DNA of 6,012 bases from an uncultured Methylotenera sp. (GTDB taxonomy: Bacteria > Pseudomonadota > Gammaproteobacteria > Burkholderiales > Methylophilaceae): NCBI GenBank assembly GCA_937957775.1, contig CALFXV010000082.1, forward strand, positions 1 through 6,012, given 5' to 3'. Within the stretch, counting starts at the first letter, position 1. The number at the start of each line of letters is the position of its first letter. This document shows, one piece after another, positions 1 to 5,989 of this stretch. The position numbers and the translations under genes were made by a program. The notes under the pieces were generated by a model, which saw only the letters and a list, made by a program, of their open reading frames with translations, was not told where the DNA came from and made no database searches.

Positions 1-182
1 TTATTGTAATCATTGCTAAGCTCGTGCATGGCGTAAAGTACGCGTCTGTGCACTGGCTTCAAGCCGTCCCTCACATCCGGCAAGGCGCGGCCGACGATCA
101 CGCTCATGGCGTAATCTAGATACGATCTACGCATCTCGTCTTCTAAACTAATTGGCAGGGTTTCTTTAGCGAATTGATCCAT
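1..182 (-). CDS. gyrA: DNA gyrase subunit A, N-terminal 60 codons (cut by window edge)
   Basis: Partial gene. The reverse strand from 182 down to the window edge translates without a stop to 60 residues beginning [20 protein letters not shown], then the hallmark GyrA stretch with [21 protein letters not shown] and [15 protein letters not shown]. GyrA is the breakage-reunion subunit of the A2B2 type II topoisomerase that introduces negative supercoils into DNA using ATP. The part visible here is the N-terminal arm and the start of the winged-helix domain. The quinolone-resistance region and the catalytic tyrosine lie beyond the edge and cannot be judged. The start is the ATG at 182-180, which gives the usual N-terminus for proteobacterial GyrA. 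No convincing Shine-Dalgarno motif precedes it. The gap to metZ is 127 bases, and a possible extended -10 promoter lies in it, so gyrA is probably transcribed on its own. Confidence 0.97.
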   Translation of the reverse strand, partial: MDQFAKETLPISLEDEMRRSYLDYAMSVIVGRALPDVRDGLKPVHRRVLYAMHELSNDYN

Positions 183-218
183 GGGTAAACTGACTTTTAG
201 TTGTTTTTGTGTAGCGCA

Positions 219-227
219 ATTTTAGCA
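219..227 (-). promoter_or_regulatory. Possible extended -10 promoter for gyrA
   Basis: The reverse strand reads TGCTAAAAT, which fits the extended -10 form TGnTAnnnT of sigma70 promoters. No good -35 hexamer lies 16-18 bases upstream, which is tolerated by extended -10 promoters. Initiation about 7 bases downstream would give a leader of roughly 30 bases before the gyrA ATG. This is inferred from the motif alone. Confidence 0.4.
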
Positions 228-264
228 TGGAATGGCGGCAAATTAGTAGGGTTAGCAGTGATTT

Positions 265-287
265 AAAACAGCATGCAATATCGCTGC
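265..287 (-). terminator. Weak candidate terminator after metZ
   Basis: On the reverse strand, GCAGCG (287-282) can pair with TGCTGT (273-268). That is six pairs with a G-U at each end and an 8-base loop, and it runs directly into TTTT. It sits 23 bases past the metZ stop codon and upstream of the gyrA promoter candidate, the right place to end the metZ transcript. The stem is short and the T run only four long, so efficiency would be modest and the call is tentative. Confidence 0.35.
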
Positions 288-309
288 ACAGCCCCACTAA
301 TTCGACCGT

Positions 310-1503
310 CTAGGCAAGAGCCGAGAGCATGGATAAGTCGGATTTTAAGTCATCGATATGCTCAAGACCAACGGCAATTCTCACCAAGCCATCCACTATG
401 CCTGCTGCTGCTCGGGCTTCGGCTGTCACGCGACTATGGGTAGTGGTAGCCGGATGGGTAATGGTGGACTTAGCATCGCCCAAATTGGCTGTAATGGATA
501 TCAGTTTGGTCGCATCAATTAAAGCCCAAGCAGCCTGCTGTGGCGTTTGCCCAGCTTTAGTCCGCACCTCGAAGCTAACGATACCACCACCGCTGCTTTG
601 CTGACTCATGGCCAACGCATGCTGCGGGTGCGAGCTTAAACCTGGGTAATAAACACGCGACACACCGGGCTGCTGTTCCAGCCATTCAGCCAACGCCAGG
701 GCGTTACGGGAATGCGCGTCCATGCGCACGAACAAGGTCTCCAAGCCTTTCAAAAACACCCAGGCATTAAACGCACTCATGGTGACGCCAGCGGTTCTTA
801 AAAAGCCGTAAACCGGCTCCATTAGCGCCTTAGAACCGAGCACGGCGCCACCCAAGCAACGTCCTTGGCCGTCTATGTATTTGGTGGCGGAATGAATAAT
901 GATGTCGGCGCCCAAATCTAAAGGCCGCTGTATGGCCGGCGTGCAAAAACAATTGTCCACCACCAAGTGCGCGCCCGCCTTGTGAGCGATGTCGGCTAAG
1001 GCAGCAATGTCGCACACTTCGGTCAGCGGATTGGATGGCGTTTCCACAAAAAACAGTTTGGTTTGGTCAGTGACCGCAGATTGCCACTCAGCCAAATCGG
1101 TTAGCGAAACAAAGCTAACTTGCAAACCCCAGCGCGCCAGTATGTTGCTAAAAAGCTGCACGCTGGTGCCGAATATGCTGCGCGAGGCAACTATGTGATC
1201 ACCCGCACTGCATAAGCCCATGACGCAAGCCAGTATCGCTGACATGCCGCTCGACGTTGCTACGCATTGCTCCGCACCCTCCAATGCCGCCAGTTTATTT
1301 TGAAATACGGTGACCGTCGGATTGGTGAAACGCGAATAAATATTGCCCGGCTCGCTGCCGCCAAATCTGGCTGCTGCTTGCGCAGCACTATCAAAGCGGA
1401 AACTGGAATTCAGAAACAAGGCTTCGGAATTCTCGCCGTACGCGGTCATTTCACTGCCGGCTCTTACCGATAAGGTTTGTGGGTGAAATTTATTTATAGT
1501 CAT
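310..1503 (-). CDS. metZ: O-succinylhomoserine sulfhydrylase (MetZ)
   Basis: 397 residues, full length for the Cys/Met-metabolism PLP-dependent family. MetZ makes homocysteine directly from O-succinylhomoserine and sulfide in the cytoplasm, bypassing the cystathionine route. Visible motifs: YSRFTNPT (56-63), the PLP-phosphate segment SSGMSA (84-89), ETPSNP (154-159), the cofactor aspartate in VVDN (D183), the Schiff-base lysine in HSATKYIDGQGR (K208), and near the C-terminus GDAKSTITHPATTTHSR and VRIAVGLEHIDDL. The IDGQGRCLGG sequence after the lysine is typical of MetZ rather than of MetB or MetC, but family members are easily confused. The start ATG (1503-1501) is preceded by GGGA (1512-1509) five bases upstream, a moderate ribosome binding site. 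The gene follows purF, as in many beta- and gammaproteobacteria. Its leader carries its own promoter, a SAM-II riboswitch and a terminator, which fits feedback control of methionine synthesis. Confidence 0.93.
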   Translation of the reverse strand: MTINKFHPQTLSVRAGSEMTAYGENSEALFLNSSFRFDSAAQAAARFGGSEPGNIYSRFTNPTVTVFQNKLAALEGAEQCVATSSGMSAILACVMGLCSAGDHIVASRSIFGTSVQLFSNILARWGLQVSFVSLTDLAEWQSAVTDQTKLFFVETPSNPLTEVCDIAALADIAHKAGAHLVVDNCFCTPAIQRPLDLGADIIIHSATKYIDGQGRCLGGAVLGSKALMEPVYGFLRTAGVTMSAFNAWVFLKGLETLFVRMDAHSRNALALAEWLEQQPGVSRVYYPGLSSHPQHALAMSQQSSGGGIVSFEVRTKAGQTPQQAAWALIDATKLISITANLGDAKSTITHPATTTHSRVTAEARAAAGIVDGLVRIAVGLEHIDDLKSDLSMLSALA

Positions 1504-1528
1504 AATAATCCCGTGTTATTTAGACGTT

Positions 1529-1563
1529 AAAAAACCCGTCTAGATCTTAGCTAAACGGGTTTT
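1529..1563 (-). terminator. Intrinsic terminator in the metZ leader (riboswitch expression platform)
   Basis: In the reverse-strand RNA, 13 bases at 1563-1551 (AAAACCCGUUUAG) pair with 13 bases at 1543-1531 (CUAGACGGGUUUU) without a bulge and with one U-G wobble (1554 with 1540). The loop is CUAAGAU. The 3' arm runs into a U tract that totals six U residues (1534-1529). This is a textbook intrinsic terminator. It lies 25 bases before the metZ start and just after the SAM-II aptamer, so it is best read as the expression platform of that switch. It is also the only terminator-like hairpin seen after purF, so it should act on purF read-through too. In the plus direction the T run is only four long, making opposite-strand activity weaker. 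Confidence 0.85.
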
Positions 1564-1579
1564 AAAACTCGCTTTAGCT
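1549..1579 (-). promoter_or_regulatory. Possible antiterminator pairing aptamer to terminator
   Basis: In the RNA, AGCUAAA at 1579-1573 is the conserved 3' core of the SAM-II aptamer. It is perfectly complementary to UUUAGCU at 1555-1549. The latter covers the top five bases of the terminator 5' arm (1555-1551) plus two loop bases, so the two pairings exclude each other. When SAM holds AGCUAAA in the pseudoknot the terminator is free to form; without SAM the 7-bp antiterminator could block it. The complementarity is directly visible; the switching mechanism is inference, and seven pairs across a 17-base loop are only moderately stable. Confidence 0.5.
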
Positions 1580-1645
1580 GTGTTTATAATGCGCCCGCAA
1601 GCTGAGTAAGACCTTGTTTTTATTGGGTCACTCAAATCAGCGCGA
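1568..1645 (-). promoter_or_regulatory. SAM-II riboswitch aptamer upstream of metZ
   Basis: The reverse-strand RNA begins UCGCGCUGAUUU (1645-1634) and later has AUUAUAAACACAGCUAAA (1590-1573). Both match, as I recall it, the conserved core of the SAM-II class, a compact H-type pseudoknot that binds S-adenosylmethionine. The helices pair on paper. P1 is GCGCU (1643-1639) with GGCGC (1595-1591), five pairs including one U-G. P2 is CUC-A-GCUU (1606-1599) with AAGCGAG (1574-1568), seven pairs around a bulged A. L3 is the A-rich 1590-1575. An extra hairpin, GACC/GGUC (1629-1626 with 1613-1610), is inserted in L1. SAM-II is best known from alphaproteobacteria upstream of metA, metX and metZ type genes, so a position before metZ is exactly what the class predicts. 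A terminator follows at once. The related SAM-V class shares much of this core and is the main alternative. Confidence 0.85.
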
Positions 1646-1649
1646 TTGG

Positions 1650-1678
1650 ATGGTATGCCATAGCCGCCATGCCGTCAA
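1650..1678 (-). promoter_or_regulatory. Sigma70-like promoter for the metZ leader
   Basis: The reverse strand has TTGACG (1678-1673), five of six to the -35 consensus, a 17-base spacer, and TACCAT (1655-1650), four of six to the -10 consensus. It begins eight bases past the purF stop codon. Initiation about seven bases downstream would fall near 1643-1647, at or just before the first paired base of riboswitch helix P1. That match between predicted transcript start and aptamer start supports the call. Confidence 0.65.
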
Positions 1679-1686
1679 GACGCTTT

Positions 1687-3225
1687 TTAGTCGGCCACGG
1701 CGTCTTCAAAACTGTCGATTAAATTTAAATCTATTTGCGTACTGGCATTGGCCGGTTTTTGTTTTTTATTTACGTCGCCACGGGCTGATTCTATATTAGC
1801 CAAGTAGGCTTCATTGATATCACCCGTCACGTACTTACCGTCAAAACACGAGCAATCAAAATCGACTATTTTGGGGTTGCTTAACTTTACTACCTCAACC
1901 AGAGCAGCCAAATCTTGGTAGATTAAAGCGTCGGCACCGATTTCTCGGCAAATCTCTTCATCGGTACGATCGGTCGCTAACAATTCATCGCGGCTCGGCA
2001 TGTCAATTCCGTACACATTTGGAAAACGAACCGGCGGCGCGGCTGAAGCAAAGTAAACTTTATTGGCACCGGCATCCCTAGCCATCTGCACAATCTGCTG
2101 TGAGGTGGTGCCGCGTACGATGGAATCGTCTACCAGCAAGACGTTTTTACCTTTAAATTCTATGCCTATGGGATTGAGTTTTTGCCTAACCGACTTCTTA
2201 CGCAAAGCCTGGCCAGGCATGATGAAGGTACGGCCTATGTAACGATTCTTAATAAAGCCCTCCCGGTAATCCAAACCTAAGGCTATACCGACTTGCAAGG
2301 CACTGGGGCGACTGGTATCAGGGATAGGAATCACCACATCAATTTTTTTATCGACCCACTCGCGCTTGATCTTTTCTGCCAAGGTTTTGCCCATGTCCAA
2401 ACGCGTTTGGTAAACAGACACGTCATCGATGACCGAATCGGGCCTAGCTAAATAAACGTATTCAAAAATACAGGGGTTGAGCTTGGCTTGCTCGGCGCAT
2501 TGGCGACTGAAAAAATTACCGTGCATGTCGATAAATATCGCCTCACCCGGCGCAACGTCGCGTAGCAAGGTGAACCCTAAGACATCCAAGGCCACGCTTT
2601 CTGAGGCCACGATGTACTCGGTGCCTTTGTCGGTCTCGGCCTTGCCTATCACCAAAGGACGAATGCCATTCGGGTCGCGAAAAGCTAACAAGCCAAAGTT
2701 AGCAATCATGGCCACTACCGCGTACGCCCCTTTACAGCGTCTATGCACGCCGGCGACCGCATCAAAGGTCATGTCGGTATTTAGCACGGCATTGCGTGAG
2801 GTTTGCTCAATTTCGTGTGCCAAGACATTTAGCAACACTTCGGAGTCGGAATTGGTATTGATGTGACGTAAATCTTGCTTAAACATTTCGGATTTTAATT
2901 GATCCGAATTGGTCAAATTGCCGTTATGCCCGAGCACTATTCCGAATGGCGAATTGACATAAAAAGGCTGTGCTTCCGCGGCACTGGATGAACCGGCAGT
3001 TGGGTAGCGCACATGGCCAATACCCACATTGCCGACCAAGCTACGCATGTGACGGGTTTGAAACACGTCTTTAACCAAGCCGTTGTTTTTATGCATAAAA
3101 AAGGTATTACCGTCTGTGGTAACGATGCCTGCAGCATCTTGCCCCCTATGCTGCAAGACCAACAAACCATCGTACAACAATTGGTTAACAGGGTTTTTAC
3201 CAACGATACCTATGATTCCGCACAT
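1687..3225 (-). CDS. purF: Amidophosphoribosyltransferase (PurF)
   Basis: 512 residues; E. coli PurF is about 505. PurF catalyses the first committed step of purine synthesis, converting PRPP and glutamine to 5-phosphoribosylamine. The N-terminal Ntn glutaminase domain begins MCGIIGIVG, with Cys2 directly after Met as the nucleophile, so there is no propeptide as in the Bacillus type. Glutamine-site residues follow E. coli numbering closely: R73 in HVRYPTAG, N101 and G102 in HNGNLTN, D127 in NSDSE. Y258 in the interdomain segment [10 protein letters not shown] is also present. The phosphoribosyltransferase domain shows [11 protein letters not shown] (299-309), the flexible loop from K326 ([10 protein letters not shown]), and the PRPP loop [13 protein letters not shown] (362-374) with D366 and D367. 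The C-terminal tail after about 480 is polar and variable. AAGG eight bases before the ATG is a good ribosome binding site. It follows cvpA after 94 bases, the common cvpA-purF order. No terminator lies between its stop and the metZ promoter. Confidence 0.98.
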   Translation of the reverse strand: MCGIIGIVGKNPVNQLLYDGLLVLQHRGQDAAGIVTTDGNTFFMHKNNGLVKDVFQTRHMRSLVGNVGIGHVRYPTAGSSSAAEAQPFYVNSPFGIVLGHNGNLTNSDQLKSEMFKQDLRHINTNSDSEVLLNVLAHEIEQTSRNAVLNTDMTFDAVAGVHRRCKGAYAVVAMIANFGLLAFRDPNGIRPLVIGKAETDKGTEYIVASESVALDVLGFTLLRDVAPGEAIFIDMHGNFFSRQCAEQAKLNPCIFEYVYLARPDSVIDDVSVYQTRLDMGKTLAEKIKREWVDKKIDVVIPIPDTSRPSALQVGIALGLDYREGFIKNRYIGRTFIMPGQALRKKSVRQKLNPIGIEFKGKNVLLVDDSIVRGTTSQQIVQMARDAGANKVYFASAAPPVRFPNVYGIDMPSRDELLATDRTDEEICREIGADALIYQDLAALVEVVKLSNPKIVDFDCSCFDGKYVTGDINEAYLANIESARGDVNKKQKPANASTQIDLNLIDSFEDAVAD

Positions 3226-3319
3226 GGATGTAACCTTAAATAATGAATACTGTGTAATGAATACTGCGTTTAATCTTTATGCCTAGAACGGTCCCAATGA
3301 TGCTGGGGTCGCATCCTTG
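3226..3319 (-). other. cvpA-purF intergenic leader
   Basis: These 94 bases are longer than the other gaps in the cluster. They hold a small hairpin right after the cvpA stop (GATGC 3315-3311 with GCATC 3303-3299, loop of seven) with no T run, so it is not an intrinsic terminator. They also hold a direct repeat and the purF ribosome binding site AAGG. I see no PurR-like palindrome and no confident promoter, although an internal promoter cannot be excluded. Confidence 0.5.
3241..3266 (-). repeat. 12-bp perfect direct repeat before purF
   Basis: On the reverse strand CAGTATTCATTA occurs twice (3266-3255 and 3252-3241) separated by CA, a 14-base period. It ends 15 bases before the purF start codon. 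It could be a local duplication or a pair of protein-binding half sites. TATTCA within each copy resembles a weak -10 hexamer. No function can be assigned. Confidence 0.6.
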
Positions 3320-3811
3320 CTAATCGTACTTAATGTACTGGCCTATGCTCTCTGGCACCCAAGGCATTATATGGCCAACCAAGGCTTCAAACGGGGCACT
3401 CAACATGGCATCTCGCCAACGGTCATCCTTAGGCAAATCGGTCATGCCAGCTAAAAACACCAACAAGCAAACAATGATGATGCCGCGTGTCAGGCCAAAC
3501 AATCCACCTAACAGACGATTTAGCCAACCTAAGCCTAATTTCTTAAACATACTGGCCAGCGCAATCGACAGCAGACTGCTAATCAGCAATGTCGATAAAA
3601 ATACAATTAAAAATGCTGCCGCGACCCGCAGTGATTCAGTGGGGATGACCTCAGGCATCATGGGCACCAATTGACTGGCGTAACTTTTCGCGACGAAGAA
3701 GGCCAGCACCCAAGAGACTATGGACAACGCTTCCAGCACCAAGCCGCGCATGACGCTCAACCCGACAGATAGGCCTAATATGGCCAGTACCAAGTAGTCA
3801 AAACTAGTCAT
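3320..3811 (-). CDS. cvpA: CvpA family inner-membrane protein
   Basis: 163 residues, the usual CvpA length (E. coli 162). In E. coli cvpA is needed for colicin V production and lies upstream of purF; its biochemical role is still poorly defined. Hydrophobic segments at about 5-21, 24-43, 63-88 and 105-124 suggest four membrane spans in the inner membrane. The family signature is visible as LGLGWLNRLLGGLFGLTRG (92-110), a glycine-rich stretch leading into the last span. The C-terminal 40 residues are polar and end KYD. The ATG at 3811-3809 has only a weak ribosome binding site (GGTGG about 10 bases upstream). The gap from the SPOR gene is 29 bases, so translation in one operon with it is likely. 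Identification rests on topology, the signature and the purF context together. Confidence 0.92.
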   Translation of the reverse strand: MTSFDYLVLAILGLSVGLSVMRGLVLEALSIVSWVLAFFVAKSYASQLVPMMPEVIPTESLRVAAAFLIVFLSTLLISSLLSIALASMFKKLGLGWLNRLLGGLFGLTRGIIIVCLLVFLAGMTDLPKDDRWRDAMLSAPFEALVGHIMPWVPESIGQYIKYD

Positions 3812-3840
3812 GATTTAGGCCACCACGCTGCTTAAATAGC

Positions 3841-4539
3841 TCAGTCATTAGCCACTACCATGCCTTGCATATTTAAGGCCTGAAGTTTAAGCATGGCTTC
3901 GGCAGCCTGCTGACGCGTAGGGTAATCGCCGGTTCTTAAACGAATCTTCTCACCTTTTTCGGTATTAACTTTTTTTATGCTGGCCTGATAACCAGCTTGC
4001 TTTAACTTGCCTTCTATTTCAGTGACGCTGGCCATAGAGGAATACACCCCTATTTGAATAGCAAAACCGGACTTTGCAGCCGCACTGCCATCGGCTTTTG
4101 TCAGTGCTGGTGTGGCAGGCTGCGACTTAGCCTCAGGCATATTAGCCTCTAGCGGTTTGGCTTCTAGTGGTTTTTCTATTGTTGTCTGTGTTGGTTTTTC
4201 TGTGGGCTTAATTGGAGCAGGAACCGCGCTGGCTGCACTGTCATTTACAGCAACAGGCGTGGTCTCTGCGGTGGCTGACACCGAATCGGCGAGCGGCGAG
4301 ACAGGTGGCAGAAGTGGCGCAGCAAGAGGAGCTGGCGCTGCAATCGGTTCGACCACACCGGCATCGACACCCGCCATGGTTATCTTGATGGCGGCACTTG
4401 GGGCCAAACTAGCGCGATCTTGCAATACCATGGGCAACACACCTACCATCAACAAAACCAAGCCTACTGCACCGACCAGGCGACGCCTAGCCCGTTTTTT
4501 TAAACTTAATTCTTGATCGTGGTCTGTATCAGGTGGCAT
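3841..4539 (-). CDS. dedD: SPOR-domain membrane protein, DedD-like
   Basis: 232 residues. A short cytoplasmic N-terminus with a basic patch, LKKRARRRLVGA (13-24), leads into a single membrane span at about 22-39. A long Ala/Pro/Lys-rich periplasmic linker follows (about 45-155), with repeats such as KPTEKPTQ and KPLEAKPLEA; the latter is encoded by an imperfect 15-bp tandem duplication at 4147-4176. The C-terminal SPOR domain (about 157-232) has the typical start FAIQIGVYSS and later RLRTGDYPTRQQAAEAMLKL. SPOR domains bind denuded glycan strands of peptidoglycan at the division septum; DedD promotes septal constriction in E. coli. The LKKRARRR-plus-span N-terminus and the position between folC and cvpA are both characteristic of DedD, so the symbol is reasonable, though the linker is too variable to compare. 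AAGGA eight bases before the ATG is a strong ribosome binding site. The folC stop lies 39 bases upstream. Confidence 0.9.
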   Translation of the reverse strand: MPPDTDHDQELSLKKRARRRLVGAVGLVLLMVGVLPMVLQDRASLAPSAAIKITMAGVDAGVVEPIAAPAPLAAPLLPPVSPLADSVSATAETTPVAVNDSAASAVPAPIKPTEKPTQTTIEKPLEAKPLEANMPEAKSQPATPALTKADGSAAAKSGFAIQIGVYSSMASVTEIEGKLKQAGYQASIKKVNTEKGEKIRLRTGDYPTRQQAAEAMLKLQALNMQGMVVAND

Positions 4540-4578
4540 TGCTGCATTCCTTAAAATAGCATGAACATGGGACTATTG

Positions 4579-5901
4579 TTAAACAGTGTGATTAGGCAAT
4601 ATTTGCATCACACTGGCAACAGTAAAAAACGAACCAAACACGATTATTTTAGCATTTTCATTTGCATCCATACAGGCTTCTGCATCAATACATGCTTGAA
4701 TATAGGCTTTATCTGCACTGGCAAAGGTTTTAATTGTCGACCCTGGCGCCAGACTGGCAATTTGCTGCGCCAAATCTTTTGCTAGCGCGCCGCGTGCATG
4801 CATGGTATCGGCTACATACCAGCCATCTATTTCATCTTTTAGCGCCAAAATCACCCCACCGCTGTCTTTATCAGCCAGCATAGCGAACACTGCGTAGGTT
4901 TTACCATTTAGTTTGCTATCTGAATCGCTGCGTACTGCCTGCAAGTTGCTTGCCAAGGCACGGGCTGCGTGAGGATTATGGGCTACATCCAGTATCACGC
5001 TAGTTCGCTTAGTGCCGACATACGCTGGCCGAATAGTTTGAAAACGACCAGACAGATTTAGATTGCCTAATCCCGTCGCTAAGCTGGACTGCCCCACCGG
5101 GAGGCGGTCTTGCAAGGCCTCCACCGCGGATACGGCGCAGGCGGCATTATTAAACTGATAAGCACCCAGCAAAGCCGGATTGGGCAGGGTATAGCGAGTT
5201 TGCTGCTGTACTTGATAATGCCAACAGCCTTGCTCCAAGTGAGCATTGAATTCATTTCCCAGACAAATCAGCGGCGCCGCAATGCTCGCAGCATGGGCAA
5301 GCAGACTAGCAGGTGGCTCAGGGTCCCCGCATATGGCCGGTACGCCCGGGCGAAAAATGCCAGCCTTTTCATAACCAATTGCTTCACGCGTGTCTCCCAG
5401 AAATTCTTGATGATCCAAATCAATGCTGGTGACGATAGTGCAACTAGGATTGAAGGCATTAACGGCATCCAAGCGCCCACCTAAGCCAACCTCGAGTATG
5501 GCGACCTCCACCCCTGTTTTGATGAAATGCCAAACGGCGGCCAAAGTACCCACTTCAAAATAGGTCAGCGCGATAGCCGGTTCAACGCACCGGGCTTGCT
5601 CAACCACAGCGAAAGCATGGCAGAGCATGGCATCACTGACTGGCACTCCGCTTACTCTAACGCGCTCGTTGTAATGCAGGATATGCGGTGAGGTGTAGCA
5701 GCCAACTAGATAGCCAGCCTGCAAATAAATTTGCTCTAGCATGGCACAAGTAGAACCCTTGCCATTGGTTCCCGCCACGGTAATGATAGGAAATTGTATT
5801 ACTTGCAATTGCATTCGGCTCAGCATTTCCTGAACCCTATCCAAACCCATGGCGATGGATTTGGGATGCAATCTTTCGATGTAACTTAGCCAGGCGGCCA
5901 A
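4579..5901 (-). CDS. folC: Bifunctional folylpolyglutamate synthase / dihydrofolate synthase (FolC)
   Basis: 440 residues from the TTG start. FolC belongs to the Mur ligase family. It adds glutamate to dihydropteroate to make dihydrofolate, and extends folates with further glutamates, using ATP, in the cytoplasm. Visible motifs: WLSYIERLHPKSIAMGLDRV (4-23), P-loop AGTNGKGST (43-51), YTSPHILHYNERVRVSG (69-85), FEVGTLAA (115-122), LEVGLGGRLDAVN (136-148), SIDLDHQEFLGDT (159-171), the EKAGI segment with the probable carbamylated lysine K179, LSGRFQ (283-288), and ILDVAHNPHAARAL (303-316) at the C-terminal domain. All key motifs are intact. The N-terminus is uncertain: the TTG leaves only three residues before the conserved Trp, whereas E. 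coli has more than ten, and no ribosome binding site precedes it. The reading frame stays open upstream to a TAA at 5958, with a good site before an ATT at 5943. It heads the folC-SPOR-cvpA group; related genomes have accD just upstream. Confidence 0.95.
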   Translation of the reverse strand: MAAWLSYIERLHPKSIAMGLDRVQEMLSRMQLQVIQFPIITVAGTNGKGSTCAMLEQIYLQAGYLVGCYTSPHILHYNERVRVSGVPVSDAMLCHAFAVVEQARCVEPAIALTYFEVGTLAAVWHFIKTGVEVAILEVGLGGRLDAVNAFNPSCTIVTSIDLDHQEFLGDTREAIGYEKAGIFRPGVPAICGDPEPPASLLAHAASIAAPLICLGNEFNAHLEQGCWHYQVQQQTRYTLPNPALLGAYQFNNAACAVSAVEALQDRLPVGQSSLATGLGNLNLSGRFQTIRPAYVGTKRTSVILDVAHNPHAARALASNLQAVRSDSDSKLNGKTYAVFAMLADKDSGGVILALKDEIDGWYVADTMHARGALAKDLAQQIASLAPGSTIKTFASADKAYIQACIDAEACMDANENAKIIVFGSFFTVASVMQILPNHTV

Positions 5902-5940
5902 GTCGTTTGATTGAAACGCTGAACTGGTGATCTCGTTAGA

Positions 5941-5957
5941 AATAGCTAAGACCTTTT
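5941..5957 (-). promoter_or_regulatory. Ribosome binding site and possible AUU start of folC
   Basis: The reverse strand has AAAAGG (5957-5952), then eight bases, then ATT (5943-5941) in frame with folC, 14 codons before the TTG. Starting here would add ISNEITSSAFQSND to the N-terminus, restoring the length of leader usual for FolC. The TTG at 5901 has no such site. AUU is a rare but genuine bacterial start codon (infC is the known case). An ATC at 5931 is a less well-placed alternative. Confidence 0.4.
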
Positions 5958-5971
5958 AGTCTGGCAAAATA

Positions 5972-5989
5972 CTGGCCGATATAGGCCAG
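5972..5989 (-). other. Short GC-rich inverted repeat upstream of folC
   Basis: CTGGCC and GGCCAG flank a six-base loop, nearly an 18-base palindrome. On the reverse strand it is followed by TATTTTGCC, so the T run is interrupted and short. It may be a weak terminator or processing site between the upstream gene and folC, or chance. Frames around it are open to the window edge in two registers, so whether it lies inside the end of a gene (accD by analogy) cannot be decided from this window. Confidence 0.3.

Noticed and set aside
1531..1563. Use of the same hairpin as a bidirectional terminator.
   Set aside because: On the plus strand the T run is four and interrupted by A residues, and there is no plus-strand gene for it to serve.
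1540..1635. A 31-codon reading frame from TTG within the metZ leader, a possible attenuation leader peptide.
   Set aside because: It has no ribosome binding site, no run of Met codons, and overlaps the structured aptamer and terminator. The riboswitch explains the region better.
2477..2866. A 129-residue plus-strand reading frame inside purF.
   Set aside because: purF on the other strand is unambiguous and complete; this frame is an antisense by-product with no recognisable motif.
3241..3266. ArgR-type box formed by the ATTCA elements before purF.
   Set aside because: ArgR boxes are palindromic (TGAAT facing ATTCA); here both copies point the same way.
4112..4516. A 134-residue plus-strand reading frame opposite the SPOR gene.
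   Set aside because: Low-complexity Ala/Gly/Ser product that mirrors the Ala/Pro-rich linker of the minus-strand gene; no ribosome binding site or family features.
5931..5970. A folC promoter, TTGCCA with a 17-base spacer and TATTTC.
   Set aside because: The -10 matches only three of six bases, and transcription from it would begin downstream of the best ribosome binding site.
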